From positions 24,518 to 88,517 of the forward strand of contig JAFVQU010000012.1 in NCBI GenBank assembly GCA_017504625.1: a DNA stretch of 64,000 nt, in the 5' to 3' direction. This document shows, piece by piece, positions 41,091-50,249 of the stretch. Both the position numbers and the translations under genes were made by a program. The DNA is from Clostridia bacterium (GTDB lineage Bacteria > Bacillota > Clostridia > Oscillospirales > CAG-272). The notes beneath the pieces were generated by a model. The model did no database searches. It saw only the letters and a program-made list of their open reading frames with translations, and had not been told where the DNA came from. The first letter of the stretch is position 1. Every line of letters starts with the position of its first letter.

Positions 41091-41942
41091 TTATTCTCCG
41101 TTTTCAGTATTGTTTTCGGTTTTGTTTTGTATTGTGCCGTCTTCCTCATATATGTCCAGATCACCGTCACCCATATAAAAGCCCGACGTCTCGCCACTCT
41201 CGGCAACCGTAATATCAATTATAGTTCCCCATTTTACAATCGCGCCGCGGGGAATGCTTTGCCCTATAACGCGTCCGTCGTATTCATCGGACGACGGCAG
41301 GGTAATAACGCGACCAAGCACCAGTCCGTCGCTCATAAGCGTTCTGACAGCATCCTCGCGACTCATACCCGTAAGATCCCGCACACTCACGGGCTGCTTT
41401 ATATGCTCACGGCAGACGAAAAGAGTGACCTTTTCCCCTCTCTCTATCGGCGTATCGGGCAGGGGTGAGCTTTTGATGACCTCGTCGGGCGAATAGCTAT
41501 TATCGTACAGATAGACGAATCTGACGAGTGCGCCAAGCTCACGGAGTCGGCACGCCGCCTCGTAGCAATCAAAGCCGTATAGGTTCGGGATCGTCAGCTT
41601 TTCCTTGCCTATGCTTACTTTTACCTTGACCGTCATTTCCCCGCCGCGAATGACCTTTTTTGACCGTCCGCGCGGCTGTTGTGATATAATAACTCCGCTT
41701 TCGTATTCGTCGGAATACGCGGGCTCCTTTTCAATTTTAAAATGATCAAAATTTCTCCGCTCAACCTCGGTTATGCTTTTTCCGACAAGATCGGGCACCT
41801 CTGCTACGGTTTTCTTGCCACCAAAGTCAATAAAAAGGTATACGAACGCTCCAATGCCCAATGCAAGCGTCAAAAGGCAGGAGCAGATCGCCCATATAAG
41901 CGGCTTTTTGAGGGAAATATTTTCTTTTTTGTTATTTGACAC
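41091..41942 (-). CDS. membrane-anchored PASTA protein lacking a kinase domain
   Basis: A 283-residue protein with a 12-residue basic cytoplasmic tail, one transmembrane helix (about 13-36), three extracellular PASTA domains (about 47-115, 116-182, 185-252; starts EVPDLVGKSI, TIPNLYGFDC, SVRDLTGMSR) and an acidic tail. PASTA domains bind peptidoglycan fragments or lipid II. In most Firmicutes this locus, between rlmN and rsgA, encodes PrkC/PknB, whose C-terminal half looks exactly like this, preceded by a PrpC/Stp phosphatase. Here both the kinase domain and the phosphatase gene are absent: only 66 bp separate it from rlmN. GTG 41942 has GAGGTGAT 6 bases upstream, so it is an intact gene. It may be a decoy, scaffold or sensor; function unproven. 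Confidence 0.87.
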   Translation of the reverse strand: MSNNKKENISLKKPLIWAICSCLLTLALGIGAFVYLFIDFGGKKTVAEVPDLVGKSITEVERRNFDHFKIEKEPAYSDEYESGVIISQQPRGRSKKVIRGGEMTVKVKVSIGKEKLTIPNLYGFDCYEAACRLRELGALVRFVYLYDNSYSPDEVIKSSPLPDTPIERGEKVTLFVCREHIKQPVSVRDLTGMSREDAVRTLMSDGLVLGRVITLPSSDEYDGRVIGQSIPRGAIVKWGTIIDITVAESGETSGFYMGDGDLDIYEEDGTIQNKTENNTENGE

Positions 41943-42008
41943 GGTATCACCTCACAAACTGTGCTATGTAAACCGTGTTTTTGCTTTTGGTATATGTTAC
42001 GCTTATTA

Positions 42009-43052
42009 TTATGCGTCCGCATCCTCGCGGCGAAGTTGACCGCAGGAGGCATTGATATCCGAGCCGAGAGTTCGGCGGATCGTCGCTCTTATTCCCTTGC
42101 TCTCCAAGGTTGCGGCAAACTTTTTCACTGCCGCTCTGTCCGAGCTCTTAAATCCCGATTCGGTAACCTCGTTTACGGGGATGAGATTGACGTGTATAGG
42201 CATATTTTCGGTCCTCGTGCGGAGCTTGCGGTTTAGTACCTCGGCAAGCTTGAGCGCATTCGGAACGGTGTCATTTTTGCCCGAAATAAGCGTATATTCA
42301 AAGGAAATTCGTCTACCCGTCGCCTTGTAGTATTCGCGGCAGGCATCAAGGAGCTTGTCAACTCCGTAGCTCTTATTTACAGGCATTATCTCCGACCTCG
42401 TTTCATCGTCGGGAGCGTGGAGAGATACCGAGAGAGTTATCTGCATATCGAGCTTAGCAAGCTCGTATATTTTCGGCACAAGACCGCAGGTCGAGAGTGA
42501 GATGTGTCTGTACCCGATATTTATTCCCTCGGGAAGATTGACGAGCTTTAAAAACTTGACCGTGTTATCGTAATTGTCAAGCGGCTCGCCTATTCCCATC
42601 ATAACAACGTTTGAAATTCTGATACCGAGATCTCTTTGCGCCGCGATTATCTGACCGAGTATCTCACCCGATTCAAGATCGCGCACTCTGCCCGCAACGG
42701 TTGAAGCGCAGAACTTACAGCCCATCCTGCAACCGACCTGGCTCGACACGCAGATAGTATATCCATGCTCGTATTTCATTACGACCGACTCGATGCAGTT
42801 TCCGTCGGCAAGCGAAAAAAGATATTTTACCGTGCCGTCAAGAGCAGAGGTCAGCTTTCTTTTGACCGTCGGGAGCGAGCAATCAAGCCTGCCCTCAAGC
42901 TTTTCCTTGGTCGCCTTTCCGACGTTTGTCATCTCGGAAAGCGTTATTCCCTTGTGAAGCTGTGAAAATATCTGCCCCGCGCGGTATTTAGGCTCACCAA
43001 GCTCTTGGAGCAGTGCCGTCAGCTCCTCGGGGAGAAGTGATAATATATTCAT
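42009..43052 (-). CDS. rlmN: 23S rRNA (adenine2503-C2)/tRNA methyltransferase RlmN
   Basis: A 347-residue radical SAM methyltransferase that methylates A2503 of 23S rRNA and A37 of some tRNAs. The cluster motif CRMGCKFCAST lies near residue 109, GEPLDNYDN follows, and a C-terminal region includes the conserved catalytic Cys near the end (SDINASCGQLRR). ATG 43052 is preferred over TTG 43058; AAGGA lies 6 bases upstream, overlapping the rsmB stop region. It is the fifth gene of the priA-def-fmt-rsmB-rlmN run. Confidence 0.95.
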   Translation of the reverse strand: MNILSLLPEELTALLQELGEPKYRAGQIFSQLHKGITLSEMTNVGKATKEKLEGRLDCSLPTVKRKLTSALDGTVKYLFSLADGNCIESVVMKYEHGYTICVSSQVGCRMGCKFCASTVAGRVRDLESGEILGQIIAAQRDLGIRISNVVMMGIGEPLDNYDNTVKFLKLVNLPEGINIGYRHISLSTCGLVPKIYELAKLDMQITLSVSLHAPDDETRSEIMPVNKSYGVDKLLDACREYYKATGRRISFEYTLISGKNDTVPNALKLAEVLNRKLRTRTENMPIHVNLIPVNEVTESGFKSSDRAAVKKFAATLESKGIRATIRRTLGSDINASCGQLRREDADA

Positions 43053-43061
43053 AAGCAATCC

Positions 43062-44375
43062 TTACTTTATTTTTCTCATTTTTGCGACGAAAAATCCGTC
43101 CGTTCCGTCCTTATCGGGCGAAAGATCAAGCATACCGCCCAAAGATTTCTTTTCCCCTACGGCAAAATCAAGCGGCTCAAACTCGGGGTGGCAGGAGAGG
43201 AACTTTTTAACGTTTTCACCATTCTCCTCGGGCAACACCGTGCAGGTCGAATAGACAAGCACGCCGCCCTCCTTGACGTAATTTGCGCTTGCCTCGAGTA
43301 TGGCGTACTGTATTTCGGGAAGTCGCGCAAGCTCGGACAGATCCTTGTATCTTATCTCGGGCTTTTTCGCAACGACTCCAAGCCCCGAGCAGGGTACGTC
43401 GCAAAGCACTCTGTCGGCTTTGCCGAGAAGGCTATCGTCGGGATTTCTGCCGTCGCGCACCGCGGCGGTGATTATATCTATCCCCAGTCGGCTTGCGCCC
43501 GAATCTATTAATTTAAGCTTACTTGCGTGAAGATCAAAAGAGTATATCTTACCCTTGTTACGCATTCTTATCGCGCTTCCAAAGGATTTTGAACCGGGAC
43601 ACGAGCAGGTGTCGATCAAAATATCGCCCTCCTCTGCGCCGAGTGCCTCAACGCATATTTGCGATGCCTCGTCTTGAACGAAGAAATATCCCTCGTCAAA
43701 GCCCGGTAAAGCCGAAAACGCGACCTTATTAAGCTTTATCGCATTTGGAAGATTAGCGGACAGTTCGTATTCAATACCTTTTTCGTCAAGCAATTTCGCG
43801 TAATCGTCGCGAGAGATTTTAAGCGTATTGATCCTCAAGGTAAGCGCGGGTGCGCGGTTAAAGATATCAAGTATCTTCTTTGTGCGCTCAAATCCGTAGA
43901 TCGAAATGAACCTCTCACAAAAAGCCTTTGGGAAAGAATATTTGACCGACAAATGCGCTATTGCGTCGCTCTCGTCGGGGAAGATCGTGTCAAGCTTGCC
44001 GCTATCTCTCGCACGCAAAAGAGAGCGTAGGATGGCGTTTACAAAGCCTCGGCTTCTTCTCGGCGCCAAGTCAACGCTCTCGTTGACCGCCGCGTAGTCG
44101 GGAATCTTGTCAAGACAATAAAGCTGATAAATGCCCATACGAAGCAAAACTCGCGTATCTTGATCAATCTTATTGGGATCGCTTGCGAGCTTGTCGATGA
44201 TATAATCAAGCGTCAGCTCTCTCTCGGTCACGCCCATAACGACGGCGGTGACGAATCCGCGGTCAAGCTCGTTCAGCTCGTATTTTTTCAGCGCGTTATC
44301 GACGGCAATGTTAGAATAGGTCGCGCCCGTCGCCGCGTTTTTGAGTATTTTGTATGCGATTTCTCTGGCACTCAT
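43062..44375 (-). CDS. rsmB: 16S rRNA (cytosine967-C5)-methyltransferase RsmB
   Basis: A 437-residue enzyme with an N-terminal NusB-like RNA-binding domain (about 1-140) and a C-terminal Rossmann methyltransferase. Motif IV and the two catalytic cysteines appear as DVPCSGLGV and YSTCTVLPEEN; the SAM-binding start is DTCSCPGSKSFG. GGAGGAA lies before the ATG. It is followed by rlmN with a 9-bp gap and preceded by fmt, the classic order. There is nothing unusual in the key residues. Confidence 0.94.
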   Translation of the reverse strand: MSAREIAYKILKNAATGATYSNIAVDNALKKYELNELDRGFVTAVVMGVTERELTLDYIIDKLASDPNKIDQDTRVLLRMGIYQLYCLDKIPDYAAVNESVDLAPRRSRGFVNAILRSLLRARDSGKLDTIFPDESDAIAHLSVKYSFPKAFCERFISIYGFERTKKILDIFNRAPALTLRINTLKISRDDYAKLLDEKGIEYELSANLPNAIKLNKVAFSALPGFDEGYFFVQDEASQICVEALGAEEGDILIDTCSCPGSKSFGSAIRMRNKGKIYSFDLHASKLKLIDSGASRLGIDIITAAVRDGRNPDDSLLGKADRVLCDVPCSGLGVVAKKPEIRYKDLSELARLPEIQYAILEASANYVKEGGVLVYSTCTVLPEENGENVKKFLSCHPEFEPLDFAVGEKKSLGGMLDLSPDKDGTDGFFVAKMRKIK

Positions 44376-44439
44376 GCCTATTCCTCCTTAAATTAGTTTT
44401 TGCCGAATTACAAAATTAATGTTTTCTAAATTTTTGATT

Positions 44440-45375
44440 TTATCTGAGCAGAGCGCCCTCGGCGATCTTTCTTCCGCGCACGAAGTCGGCGGCGCTCATT
44501 CTTCCCTTGCCCTCGGGGACAACTGTCAACAAGGACAAAATTCCCTTGCCGCAGACGACCTTAATATCCTCTCCGACCGACAGAACCGTGCCGGGAAGTG
44601 CCTTAACCGTCTTTTCCGCGTCAAAAATGCGACTTTCAACTACCTTTAAGAGCTTTCCGTCGGGAGTGTGGGTAAACGAAAGCGGAATAGGCGAAAGACC
44701 TCTTATAAGATCGTGAAGCGTTTTCGCGTCAAGAGAAAAATCAAGCAGACAATCACTCTTTTCAATCTTTGCGGCATAGGTTGCCTTGCTATCGTCCTGC
44801 TTTTCGGGTGTGATTTCACCCTTTTCAAGCTTTTCTACGGTTTTGACAAGCAATTTTGCGCCCGCCTCGGAAAGTCTGTCGTGTATATCCTCAAAATTAT
44901 CGTTCTCGCCGATCTCAACTTCACATTTAAGGAGCATATCTCCCGTGTCAAGTCCCGCCGCCATAAGCATGGTCGTAATTCCCGTCACGGTCTTGCCGTC
45001 GATTATTGCTCTCTGCATCGGCGCCGCGCCTCTGTATTCGGGAAGAAGTGAGCCATGCACGTTTACGCATCCGTATTTCGGGTAATCAAGCACGTTCTGT
45101 GGCAAGATCTTGCCGTACGCGACCACTACGATCATCTCGGGATCAAGGCTCTTGAGCGTTTGTTCAAACTCCTCGCCGCGCAGAGTGAGCGGCTGATATA
45201 CGGGGATGCTTTTCTCTATCGCAAAGACCTTGATAGGCGGGGGCGTGAGATGATGTCCTCTGCCCTTCGGCTTGTCGGGCTGGGTGACAACTCCCACAAT
45301 TTCGTGTCCCGCAAGGCAAAGCTCACGCAAGGTGGGCAATGCAAAATCGGGAGTTCCCATAAACAATATCTTCAT
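44440..45375 (-). CDS. fmt: methionyl-tRNA formyltransferase
   Basis: A 311-residue enzyme that formylates initiator Met-tRNA with 10-formyl-THF. The formyl-donor site motif is HGSLLPEYRGAAPMQRAI near residue 108, and MGTPDFALPTLREL is the usual start. It has the N-terminal hydrolase-like domain and the C-terminal OB-fold. It begins 3 bp after def ends, so formylation and deformylation genes are translated together. A weak AAAGAG serves as ribosome site. Confidence 0.95.
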   Translation of the reverse strand: MKILFMGTPDFALPTLRELCLAGHEIVGVVTQPDKPKGRGHHLTPPPIKVFAIEKSIPVYQPLTLRGEEFEQTLKSLDPEMIVVVAYGKILPQNVLDYPKYGCVNVHGSLLPEYRGAAPMQRAIIDGKTVTGITTMLMAAGLDTGDMLLKCEVEIGENDNFEDIHDRLSEAGAKLLVKTVEKLEKGEITPEKQDDSKATYAAKIEKSDCLLDFSLDAKTLHDLIRGLSPIPLSFTHTPDGKLLKVVESRIFDAEKTVKALPGTVLSVGEDIKVVCGKGILSLLTVVPEGKGRMSAADFVRGRKIAEGALLR

Positions 45376-45378
45376 CTG

Positions 45379-45861
45379 TTAATCTCTTTCTATTTCTTTG
45401 ATTTCTTCAGGAGAAAGCATTCTTTCCGCTACGTCGGGATAGAGCTTTCCGTCAAGGTGATCAAGCTCGTGGCAGAATGCACGCGCAAGAAGATCAGAGC
45501 CCGTATAATCAACGATCTCGCCGTGTCTGTTCATTGCTCTTACAGTCACGTGCATAGGACGTGTTACGATTCCCCACTGACCCGGGAGTGAAAGACATCC
45601 CTCAAGTCCCTCGTTCTCGCCCGAATATGCGATGATCTTGGGGTTGATAAGCTCGATAAGCTCACCCTCCTCGCACTCGATTACAACTATTCTGCGAAGC
45701 ACACCAACCTGCGGCGCGGCAAGTCCTACGCCACCGGCAGCTCTCATGGTCTCTGCCATATCGTCAAGGAGCGTAAGCACTCTGGGTGTTATTTTGTCAA
45801 CAGGACGGCACTCCTTGCGAAGCACATCGTCACCTACTTTTACTATCTTTAACTTTGCCAT
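45379..45861 (-). CDS. def: peptide deformylase
   Basis: A 160-residue metalloenzyme that removes the formyl group from nascent proteins. All three motifs are present: GVGLAAPQVG (I), EGCLSLPG (II, metal Cys) and HELDHLDGKLY (III, the HExxH equivalent). Type I length. AAAGGAT precedes the ATG. It lies between priA and fmt, but the gap to priA (200 bp) is filled by an inverted pair of hairpin elements. Confidence 0.95.
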   Translation of the reverse strand: MAKLKIVKVGDDVLRKECRPVDKITPRVLTLLDDMAETMRAAGGVGLAAPQVGVLRRIVVIECEEGELIELINPKIIAYSGENEGLEGCLSLPGQWGIVTRPMHVTVRAMNRHGEIVDYTGSDLLARAFCHELDHLDGKLYPDVAERMLSPEEIKEIERD

Positions 45862-45887
45862 AATATATCCTTTCTTGCCTTCGGCGA

Positions 45888-46023
45888 CTTAAAACCTTTT
45901 TGGAAAAAGGTTTTAAGAATTCCAAAAACCTTAAATAACGGTTTTTACAGAGGCTATCTATCTTTTATTTTCTTTTTCAAGGAAGTTTTTGGAGGTGCAG
46001 GAACCTTTTTTCAAAAAGGTTCC
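45888..46023. repeat. inverted pair of hairpin elements, copies 3a and 3b
   Basis: Copy 3a (45888-45932, minus orientation) has a perfect 14-bp stem CTTAAAACCTTTTT-GG-AAAAAGGTTTTAAG, followed by TCCAAAAACCTT. Copy 3b (45981-46023, plus orientation) has GGAAGTTTTTGGAGGTGCA before an 11-bp stem GGAACCTTTTT-TC-AAAAAGGTTCC. The outer ends are thus inverted repeats of each other around a 48-bp T-rich core, an arrangement like a REPIN or a small MITE. They lie between the co-directional priA and def genes. Confidence 0.65.
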
Positions 46024-46061
46024 GCAAGCGCTCCCCCGCATCTCCGCCCCCTCGCGTCCCC

Positions 46062-48554
46062 TTACAGTCCGCTGGGGTTAAAATCCACCGATAGCGTGAC
46101 CTGATCGCGACTGCCCTTTGAGAAATCGGTCAAAAGATCAGCGAAAAGCGCGCGGCTGCGCTTGTTAAGTCGGCACTTGACGACTATTCTCATTCTGTAT
46201 TTTCCATCGACCTTATATACAGGCGACTCAAATGGGCCGAACACTATCATCTGCACGTCGGAAAATTCCTTAGCCGCAAGTCTGTCAAGCGACTCTCTGA
46301 GTCTTTTCGCGCCTTGAAGTGCCTGCTTTTCGTCCGCACTCGTTAAGTTAAGCAGCGCGATATCGCAATAGGGCGGGAAAACGAGCGCCTTGCGCAATCT
46401 TATCTCGGCGTTATAAAACGCCTCGTAGTCTTGCTTGCAGGCAAGCCTTATCGTGTCGTTATCGGGATTAGTCGTCTGAATTATCGCAACACCCTTGTTT
46501 TTTGAACGTCCCGCACGGCCGATAACCTGCGTGAGCATTGAAAAGGTACGCTCTGCGGCGTGGTAATCGTCCATGTAAAGCGACATATCCGCCTGAAGCA
46601 CTCCGACGAGCGTGACCTTCGGGAAATCGTGTCCCTTAGTCACCATCTGCGTGCCGAGCAGAATGTCTGCCTTGCCGTCCTTAAAATCGGAGAGCATCGA
46701 GTCAAAGGAATTCTTTGCCGCCGTGCTGTCCGCGTCCATTCTGATTATCTTTTTGTCGGGGAGAAGCGTGCTTATCTTCTCCTCTATCCTCTGCGTGCCG
46801 TAGCCTAGCTTTACAAGATGCTCTGACGAGCAGGATGGACAGGTCTTGGGCATTATCTTCTTATATCCGCACCAATGACAGAACAAAAATCCGTTCTCGT
46901 ATCCGCGCTTGGTGTGATAATTCATTGATATCGAGCATTTAGGACAGGTGATAATCTCGCCGCACGAGCGACAGCTGACCGAGGTGTTATATCCTCGTCT
47001 GTTTAAAAACAGTATCGCCTGCTCGCCGCGGTCTGTGACCTCCTTAAGCTCGTTTAAAAGGCGCGCTCCTATCGGAGAAATATTGCCCGCAAGCGCTTCC
47101 TTTCTCATATCGTAAATGTCGACCTCAGGAAGCGTTGCGCCGCCGTAGCGCTCTTTAAGCTCAAGCAGAGTGTATTTCCCTTCCTTTGCCTTGGTGTAGC
47201 TCTCTATTGACGGAGTTGCCGACGAAAGCAGCATCACCGCCTCACTCTTGGCGCATCTGTATCTTGCAATATCTCTCGTATGATATCTCGGAGAGGAATC
47301 CGACTTGTAGGTCGTTTCGTGCTCCTCGTCGATAACTATAAGTCCAAGCTCCTTTACGGGCGCAAAGACAGCCGAGCGCGTGCCAACGGCAAGTCTTGCC
47401 TCTCCCGAGCGAAGTCTTGTGTACGAATCAAATCTCTCGCCCGCGGAGAGTCCCGAATGGATCAGGGCAACCTTATCACCGTAGCGCGAGTTGAATATTT
47501 TAAGCGTTTGGGGTGTTAGCGCGATCTCGGGCAGAAGCATTATTGCCCCCTTGCCACACTCAAGCGCGCGGTCGATTGCTTTGATAATGACGCTCGTCTT
47601 TCCGCTTCCGGTAACTCCATGTAAAAGAAATGCCGAAGCACCGCCCGCATCGAGCTTGTCCTTTATCTGAAGGTAAGCCTTATTTTGCTCGTCATTGAGA
47701 ATTATCTCTCCGCTATCATGCTCGCCATCCCCCGCGCCGTCACGGAAAACTCGCTTTTCGTAGCGGTTTATAAGACCTTTTTCAACGAGAGCCTTGAGCT
47801 GTGTGTTCTCAACCTCACACTCACGTCGTATTTCATCCGCAGACGTTTCTTCACCGCTATCAATCAAATATCTGATTATAGCCTTGTGCTTCTCGCTTCT
47901 GAGCTTAGTCTTGCCCTCACCCGAAAGCATCGCCTCTGCCTCCGCATTGTCTATCGCAAGCGTGTAGTAAATCTCGTAAAGCTCACGCGATTTGCCTGCG
48001 GCAACCCTGTCCTTTACGACGAGATTCTTTGATTGAAGAACCTTTATTGATTCAACCGCTACCGACGCGCCGAATTTCGCTTTTACAGCGTCAAGCGTTC
48101 TTCCGTCAGCCGCCGCGATATAATCGTAGACCAATATATCGGCGGGCGCAAGCCCATCAAGGCGCAAGCCGCTATCGTTTGCCGCCTTATAAAACTCGGT
48201 CATCCTGCCTATTGCCGCCGTGGGAACGACGCACCTTACCGCCTCGCCTATCGAGCACAGGAAATTCTCCTTCATATACTCGCAAAGCGCCATCTCACCC
48301 TCGTCAAGCGCGGGACGGTCGGAGCATATCTCCGCCACCGTCTTTACGTCCTTATATTCGCTCGTATGTCCAAGCGACCAGACGACTCCCATCTGCTTGC
48401 GGTTTCCTCTGCCAAACGGCACGGTAACAAAGCTTCCTCGCCTTATTTCACCGCGCATTGACAGCGGAATAAAATAGGTATAGACGTTGTCAATACAGAA
48501 GGGATTGTCAAGCAGATACATTGACGCATATTCATAGCTTATATTTTCTTCCAT
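46062..48554 (-). CDS. priA: primosomal protein N' (PriA helicase)
   Basis: An 830-residue 3'-5' helicase that reloads the replisome at stalled forks. It has an N-terminal DNA-binding domain, Walker A HGVTGSGKTSV near residue 310, the DEAH-type box VIDEEHE, and a zinc-binding insert with CRSCGEIITCPKCSI and CHWCGYKKIMPKTCPSC. The C-terminal half includes QVIGRAGR (motif VI). The length is normal. AAGGGA lies before the ATG. coaBC, which usually stands between rpoZ and priA, is absent. Confidence 0.95.
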   Translation of the reverse strand: MEENISYEYASMYLLDNPFCIDNVYTYFIPLSMRGEIRRGSFVTVPFGRGNRKQMGVVWSLGHTSEYKDVKTVAEICSDRPALDEGEMALCEYMKENFLCSIGEAVRCVVPTAAIGRMTEFYKAANDSGLRLDGLAPADILVYDYIAAADGRTLDAVKAKFGASVAVESIKVLQSKNLVVKDRVAAGKSRELYEIYYTLAIDNAEAEAMLSGEGKTKLRSEKHKAIIRYLIDSGEETSADEIRRECEVENTQLKALVEKGLINRYEKRVFRDGAGDGEHDSGEIILNDEQNKAYLQIKDKLDAGGASAFLLHGVTGSGKTSVIIKAIDRALECGKGAIMLLPEIALTPQTLKIFNSRYGDKVALIHSGLSAGERFDSYTRLRSGEARLAVGTRSAVFAPVKELGLIVIDEEHETTYKSDSSPRYHTRDIARYRCAKSEAVMLLSSATPSIESYTKAKEGKYTLLELKERYGGATLPEVDIYDMRKEALAGNISPIGARLLNELKEVTDRGEQAILFLNRRGYNTSVSCRSCGEIITCPKCSISMNYHTKRGYENGFLFCHWCGYKKIMPKTCPSCSSEHLVKLGYGTQRIEEKISTLLPDKKIIRMDADSTAAKNSFDSMLSDFKDGKADILLGTQMVTKGHDFPKVTLVGVLQADMSLYMDDYHAAERTFSMLTQVIGRAGRSKNKGVAIIQTTNPDNDTIRLACKQDYEAFYNAEIRLRKALVFPPYCDIALLNLTSADEKQALQGAKRLRESLDRLAAKEFSDVQMIVFGPFESPVYKVDGKYRMRIVVKCRLNKRSRALFADLLTDFSKGSRDQVTLSVDFNPSGL

Positions 48555-48653
48555 AGCTTAATTATCCCTTCCTTTCCATAAAAGTAAAACTGTCTAAAAA
48601 CCGCTTAGGCGCCGCCCCTGAAATTCGGGACCGCGCCGCAGCTTGTTATTATC

Positions 48654-49037
48654 TTATACCAATTCTTCGCCTTCGTCAGACTCGTCCTCGTCAGAGTCGT
48701 CCGCAAAAAGCTTCTTTAAGTCTACCGTTTCCTCAACAGGCTCCTCTGCCTCCTCGGTTGCGGCAACGTAGCCCTCGGGACGACGAACGATCACATACTC
48801 ACCGTCGTGTATTCTCTTGATGGCGGTCTTTACCGCCTTCTCGTCACGAAGCTCCTTGTTGATGAGCGTGTTAATGGGCTTGTCGGTCTCCTTGTTTCCT
48901 GTCTGGGACTTCTCTGCGTCCTCTCTCTGCTTTACGTACTCGTCAGTAACGATTCTCGCGCATCTTGCGGTTGCGAGAGAAAGCTCGTAACGGTTGAAAT
49001 TACCCTTTGTAAGATCGTTGATGGTTGGATAAAGCAT
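48654..49037 (-). CDS. rpoZ: RNA polymerase omega subunit
   Basis: A 127-residue omega protein. The N-terminal third matches the conserved fold (LYPTINDLTKGNFNRYELSL, ATARCARIVTDE), then a charged insertion and a very acidic C-terminal tail that is longer than in Bacillus (67 residues). Omega supports assembly and stability of RNA polymerase. ATG 49037 with GGGAGAT upstream is chosen; the ORF extension to 49124 overlaps remA. It follows remA directly; gmk, the normal gene between them, is missing. Confidence 0.87.
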   Translation of the reverse strand: MLYPTINDLTKGNFNRYELSLATARCARIVTDEYVKQREDAEKSQTGNKETDKPINTLINKELRDEKAVKTAIKRIHDGEYVIVRRPEGYVAATEEAEEPVEETVDLKKLFADDSDEDESDEGEELV

Positions 49038-49077
49038 TTTTATATATCTCCCTGTAAAAATTTTCTTTGTTGTGTAT

Positions 49078-49347
49078 TTACTCTTCGTCTTCCTCGCCAA
49101 CGTCCTCGTCGGAGTCGCTGACAAGTCTGTGCGCTATCGTTTCAGCCTGCAAGGCAGACAGTATAACGTGATCGGAGTCGGTGATAATAACCGCTCTCGT
49201 TTTTCTTCCGCAGGATACGTCGATAACCCTGCCCGAGTCCTTTGCATCCTGAACTATTCTCTTTATCGGCGCGCTCTCGGGGCTTGTAAGAGTGATTATT
49301 CTGTGCGCGGCAACCATATTGCCGTAGCCTACGTTGATAAATTTCAT
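49078..49347 (-). CDS. remA: RemA-like regulatory protein (DUF370)
   Basis: An 89-residue protein of the RemA/DUF370 family. The stretches [36 protein letters not shown] and [15 protein letters not shown] are nearly invariant family blocks. In Bacillus, RemA is a ring-forming DNA-binding protein that activates biofilm-matrix and osmoprotection genes. In Clostridia the targets are unknown. GGGGGGAAGGT precedes the ATG. It sits between yicC and rpoZ as usual. The C-terminal end is acidic ([11 protein letters not shown]). Confidence 0.92.
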   Translation of the reverse strand: MKFINVGYGNMVAAHRIITLTSPESAPIKRIVQDAKDSGRVIDVSCGRKTRAVIITDSDHVILSALQAETIAHRLVSDSDEDVGEEDEE

Positions 49348-49361
49348 ACCTTCCCCCCGAT

Positions 49362-50249
49362 TTATTCGATGTTCTGTATCTGCTCGCGGATCTTTTCCAT
49401 CTCGGTCTTACATTCGACGACGAGATGAGCGATCTTTGAATTCTGGCACTTTGAGCCGATAGTGTTTATCTCTCGGTTCATTTCCTGGATCAAGAAGTCA
49501 AGGCTTCTGCCGACCGCTTCTTCCTTTTCAAGATATTCGTAGAAGGCGCAGAAGTGCGAGCGAAGTCTTACGATCTCCTCGTCAATCGCCGCCTTGTCCG
49601 CGTAGATCGCGCACTCGGTCAGTATTCTGTTCTCGTCGATCGTAATGCTGTTATCTGCAAGCGCCGCCCTGAGCTTTTCCTCAAGTCGCTTGCGGTATCC
49701 GCCTATATCGCCCTCCGAGCTTTCCTCAATAACCTCGACCACGCTCTTTATATGCTCAACCTTAGCGGTAAGATCGTCCGCAATTCTCTTTCCCTCGTTA
49801 GCCCTACCCTGAAGGAAGCTCTCAATTGCCGCATTCAGCACGACCTCAAGATCGCACCAATCGGCTTCAACGTCACCGTCGGGCTTCTTTATAGAGAAGA
49901 CCTCTCTGTCACGCGCGACCTCCATCACGTTTATCTCACCGTCTAGCGAAAACTGCTCCTTGAGTGAGCGCAAAGCCGCGATATACTTCGCCGCGTATTC
50001 GGTATTGATCAAAATCTCGGAATCGGTAGCCTCCTCGAATTCAACGAAAATGGCAACGTCAACCTTTCCTCTCGTTATTCCCTTTGATTGAAGATAGGGC
50101 TTTACTCTCTGCTCAAGCGCCGCCCACGCGTGCGGAATTCTGACCTGACAGTCGAAATATCGGTTATTTACCGACTTTATCTCAACCGTAATATCCTTGC
50201 CACCAACGCTCTGTCTACTTCTGCCAAAGGCAGTCATACTTTTAAACAT
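49362..50249 (-). CDS. yicC: YicC/YloC family endoribonuclease
   Basis: A 295-residue YicC-family protein. The start [10 protein letters not shown] and the C-terminal [20 protein letters not shown] are the family's two conserved blocks. YicC-type proteins have been reported as endoribonucleases that act in RNA decay. The start is ATG 50249, with GGAG 6 bases upstream. It is the first gene of the remA-rpoZ run, with a consensus promoter at 50360-50388 and a leader of about 105 nt containing a possible small ORF (50242-50340). Confidence 0.9.
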   Translation of the reverse strand: MFKSMTAFGRSRQSVGGKDITVEIKSVNNRYFDCQVRIPHAWAALEQRVKPYLQSKGITRGKVDVAIFVEFEEATDSEILINTEYAAKYIAALRSLKEQFSLDGEINVMEVARDREVFSIKKPDGDVEADWCDLEVVLNAAIESFLQGRANEGKRIADDLTAKVEHIKSVVEVIEESSEGDIGGYRKRLEEKLRAALADNSITIDENRILTECAIYADKAAIDEEIVRLRSHFCAFYEYLEKEEAVGRSLDFLIQEMNREINTIGSKCQNSKIAHLVVECKTEMEKIREQIQNIE

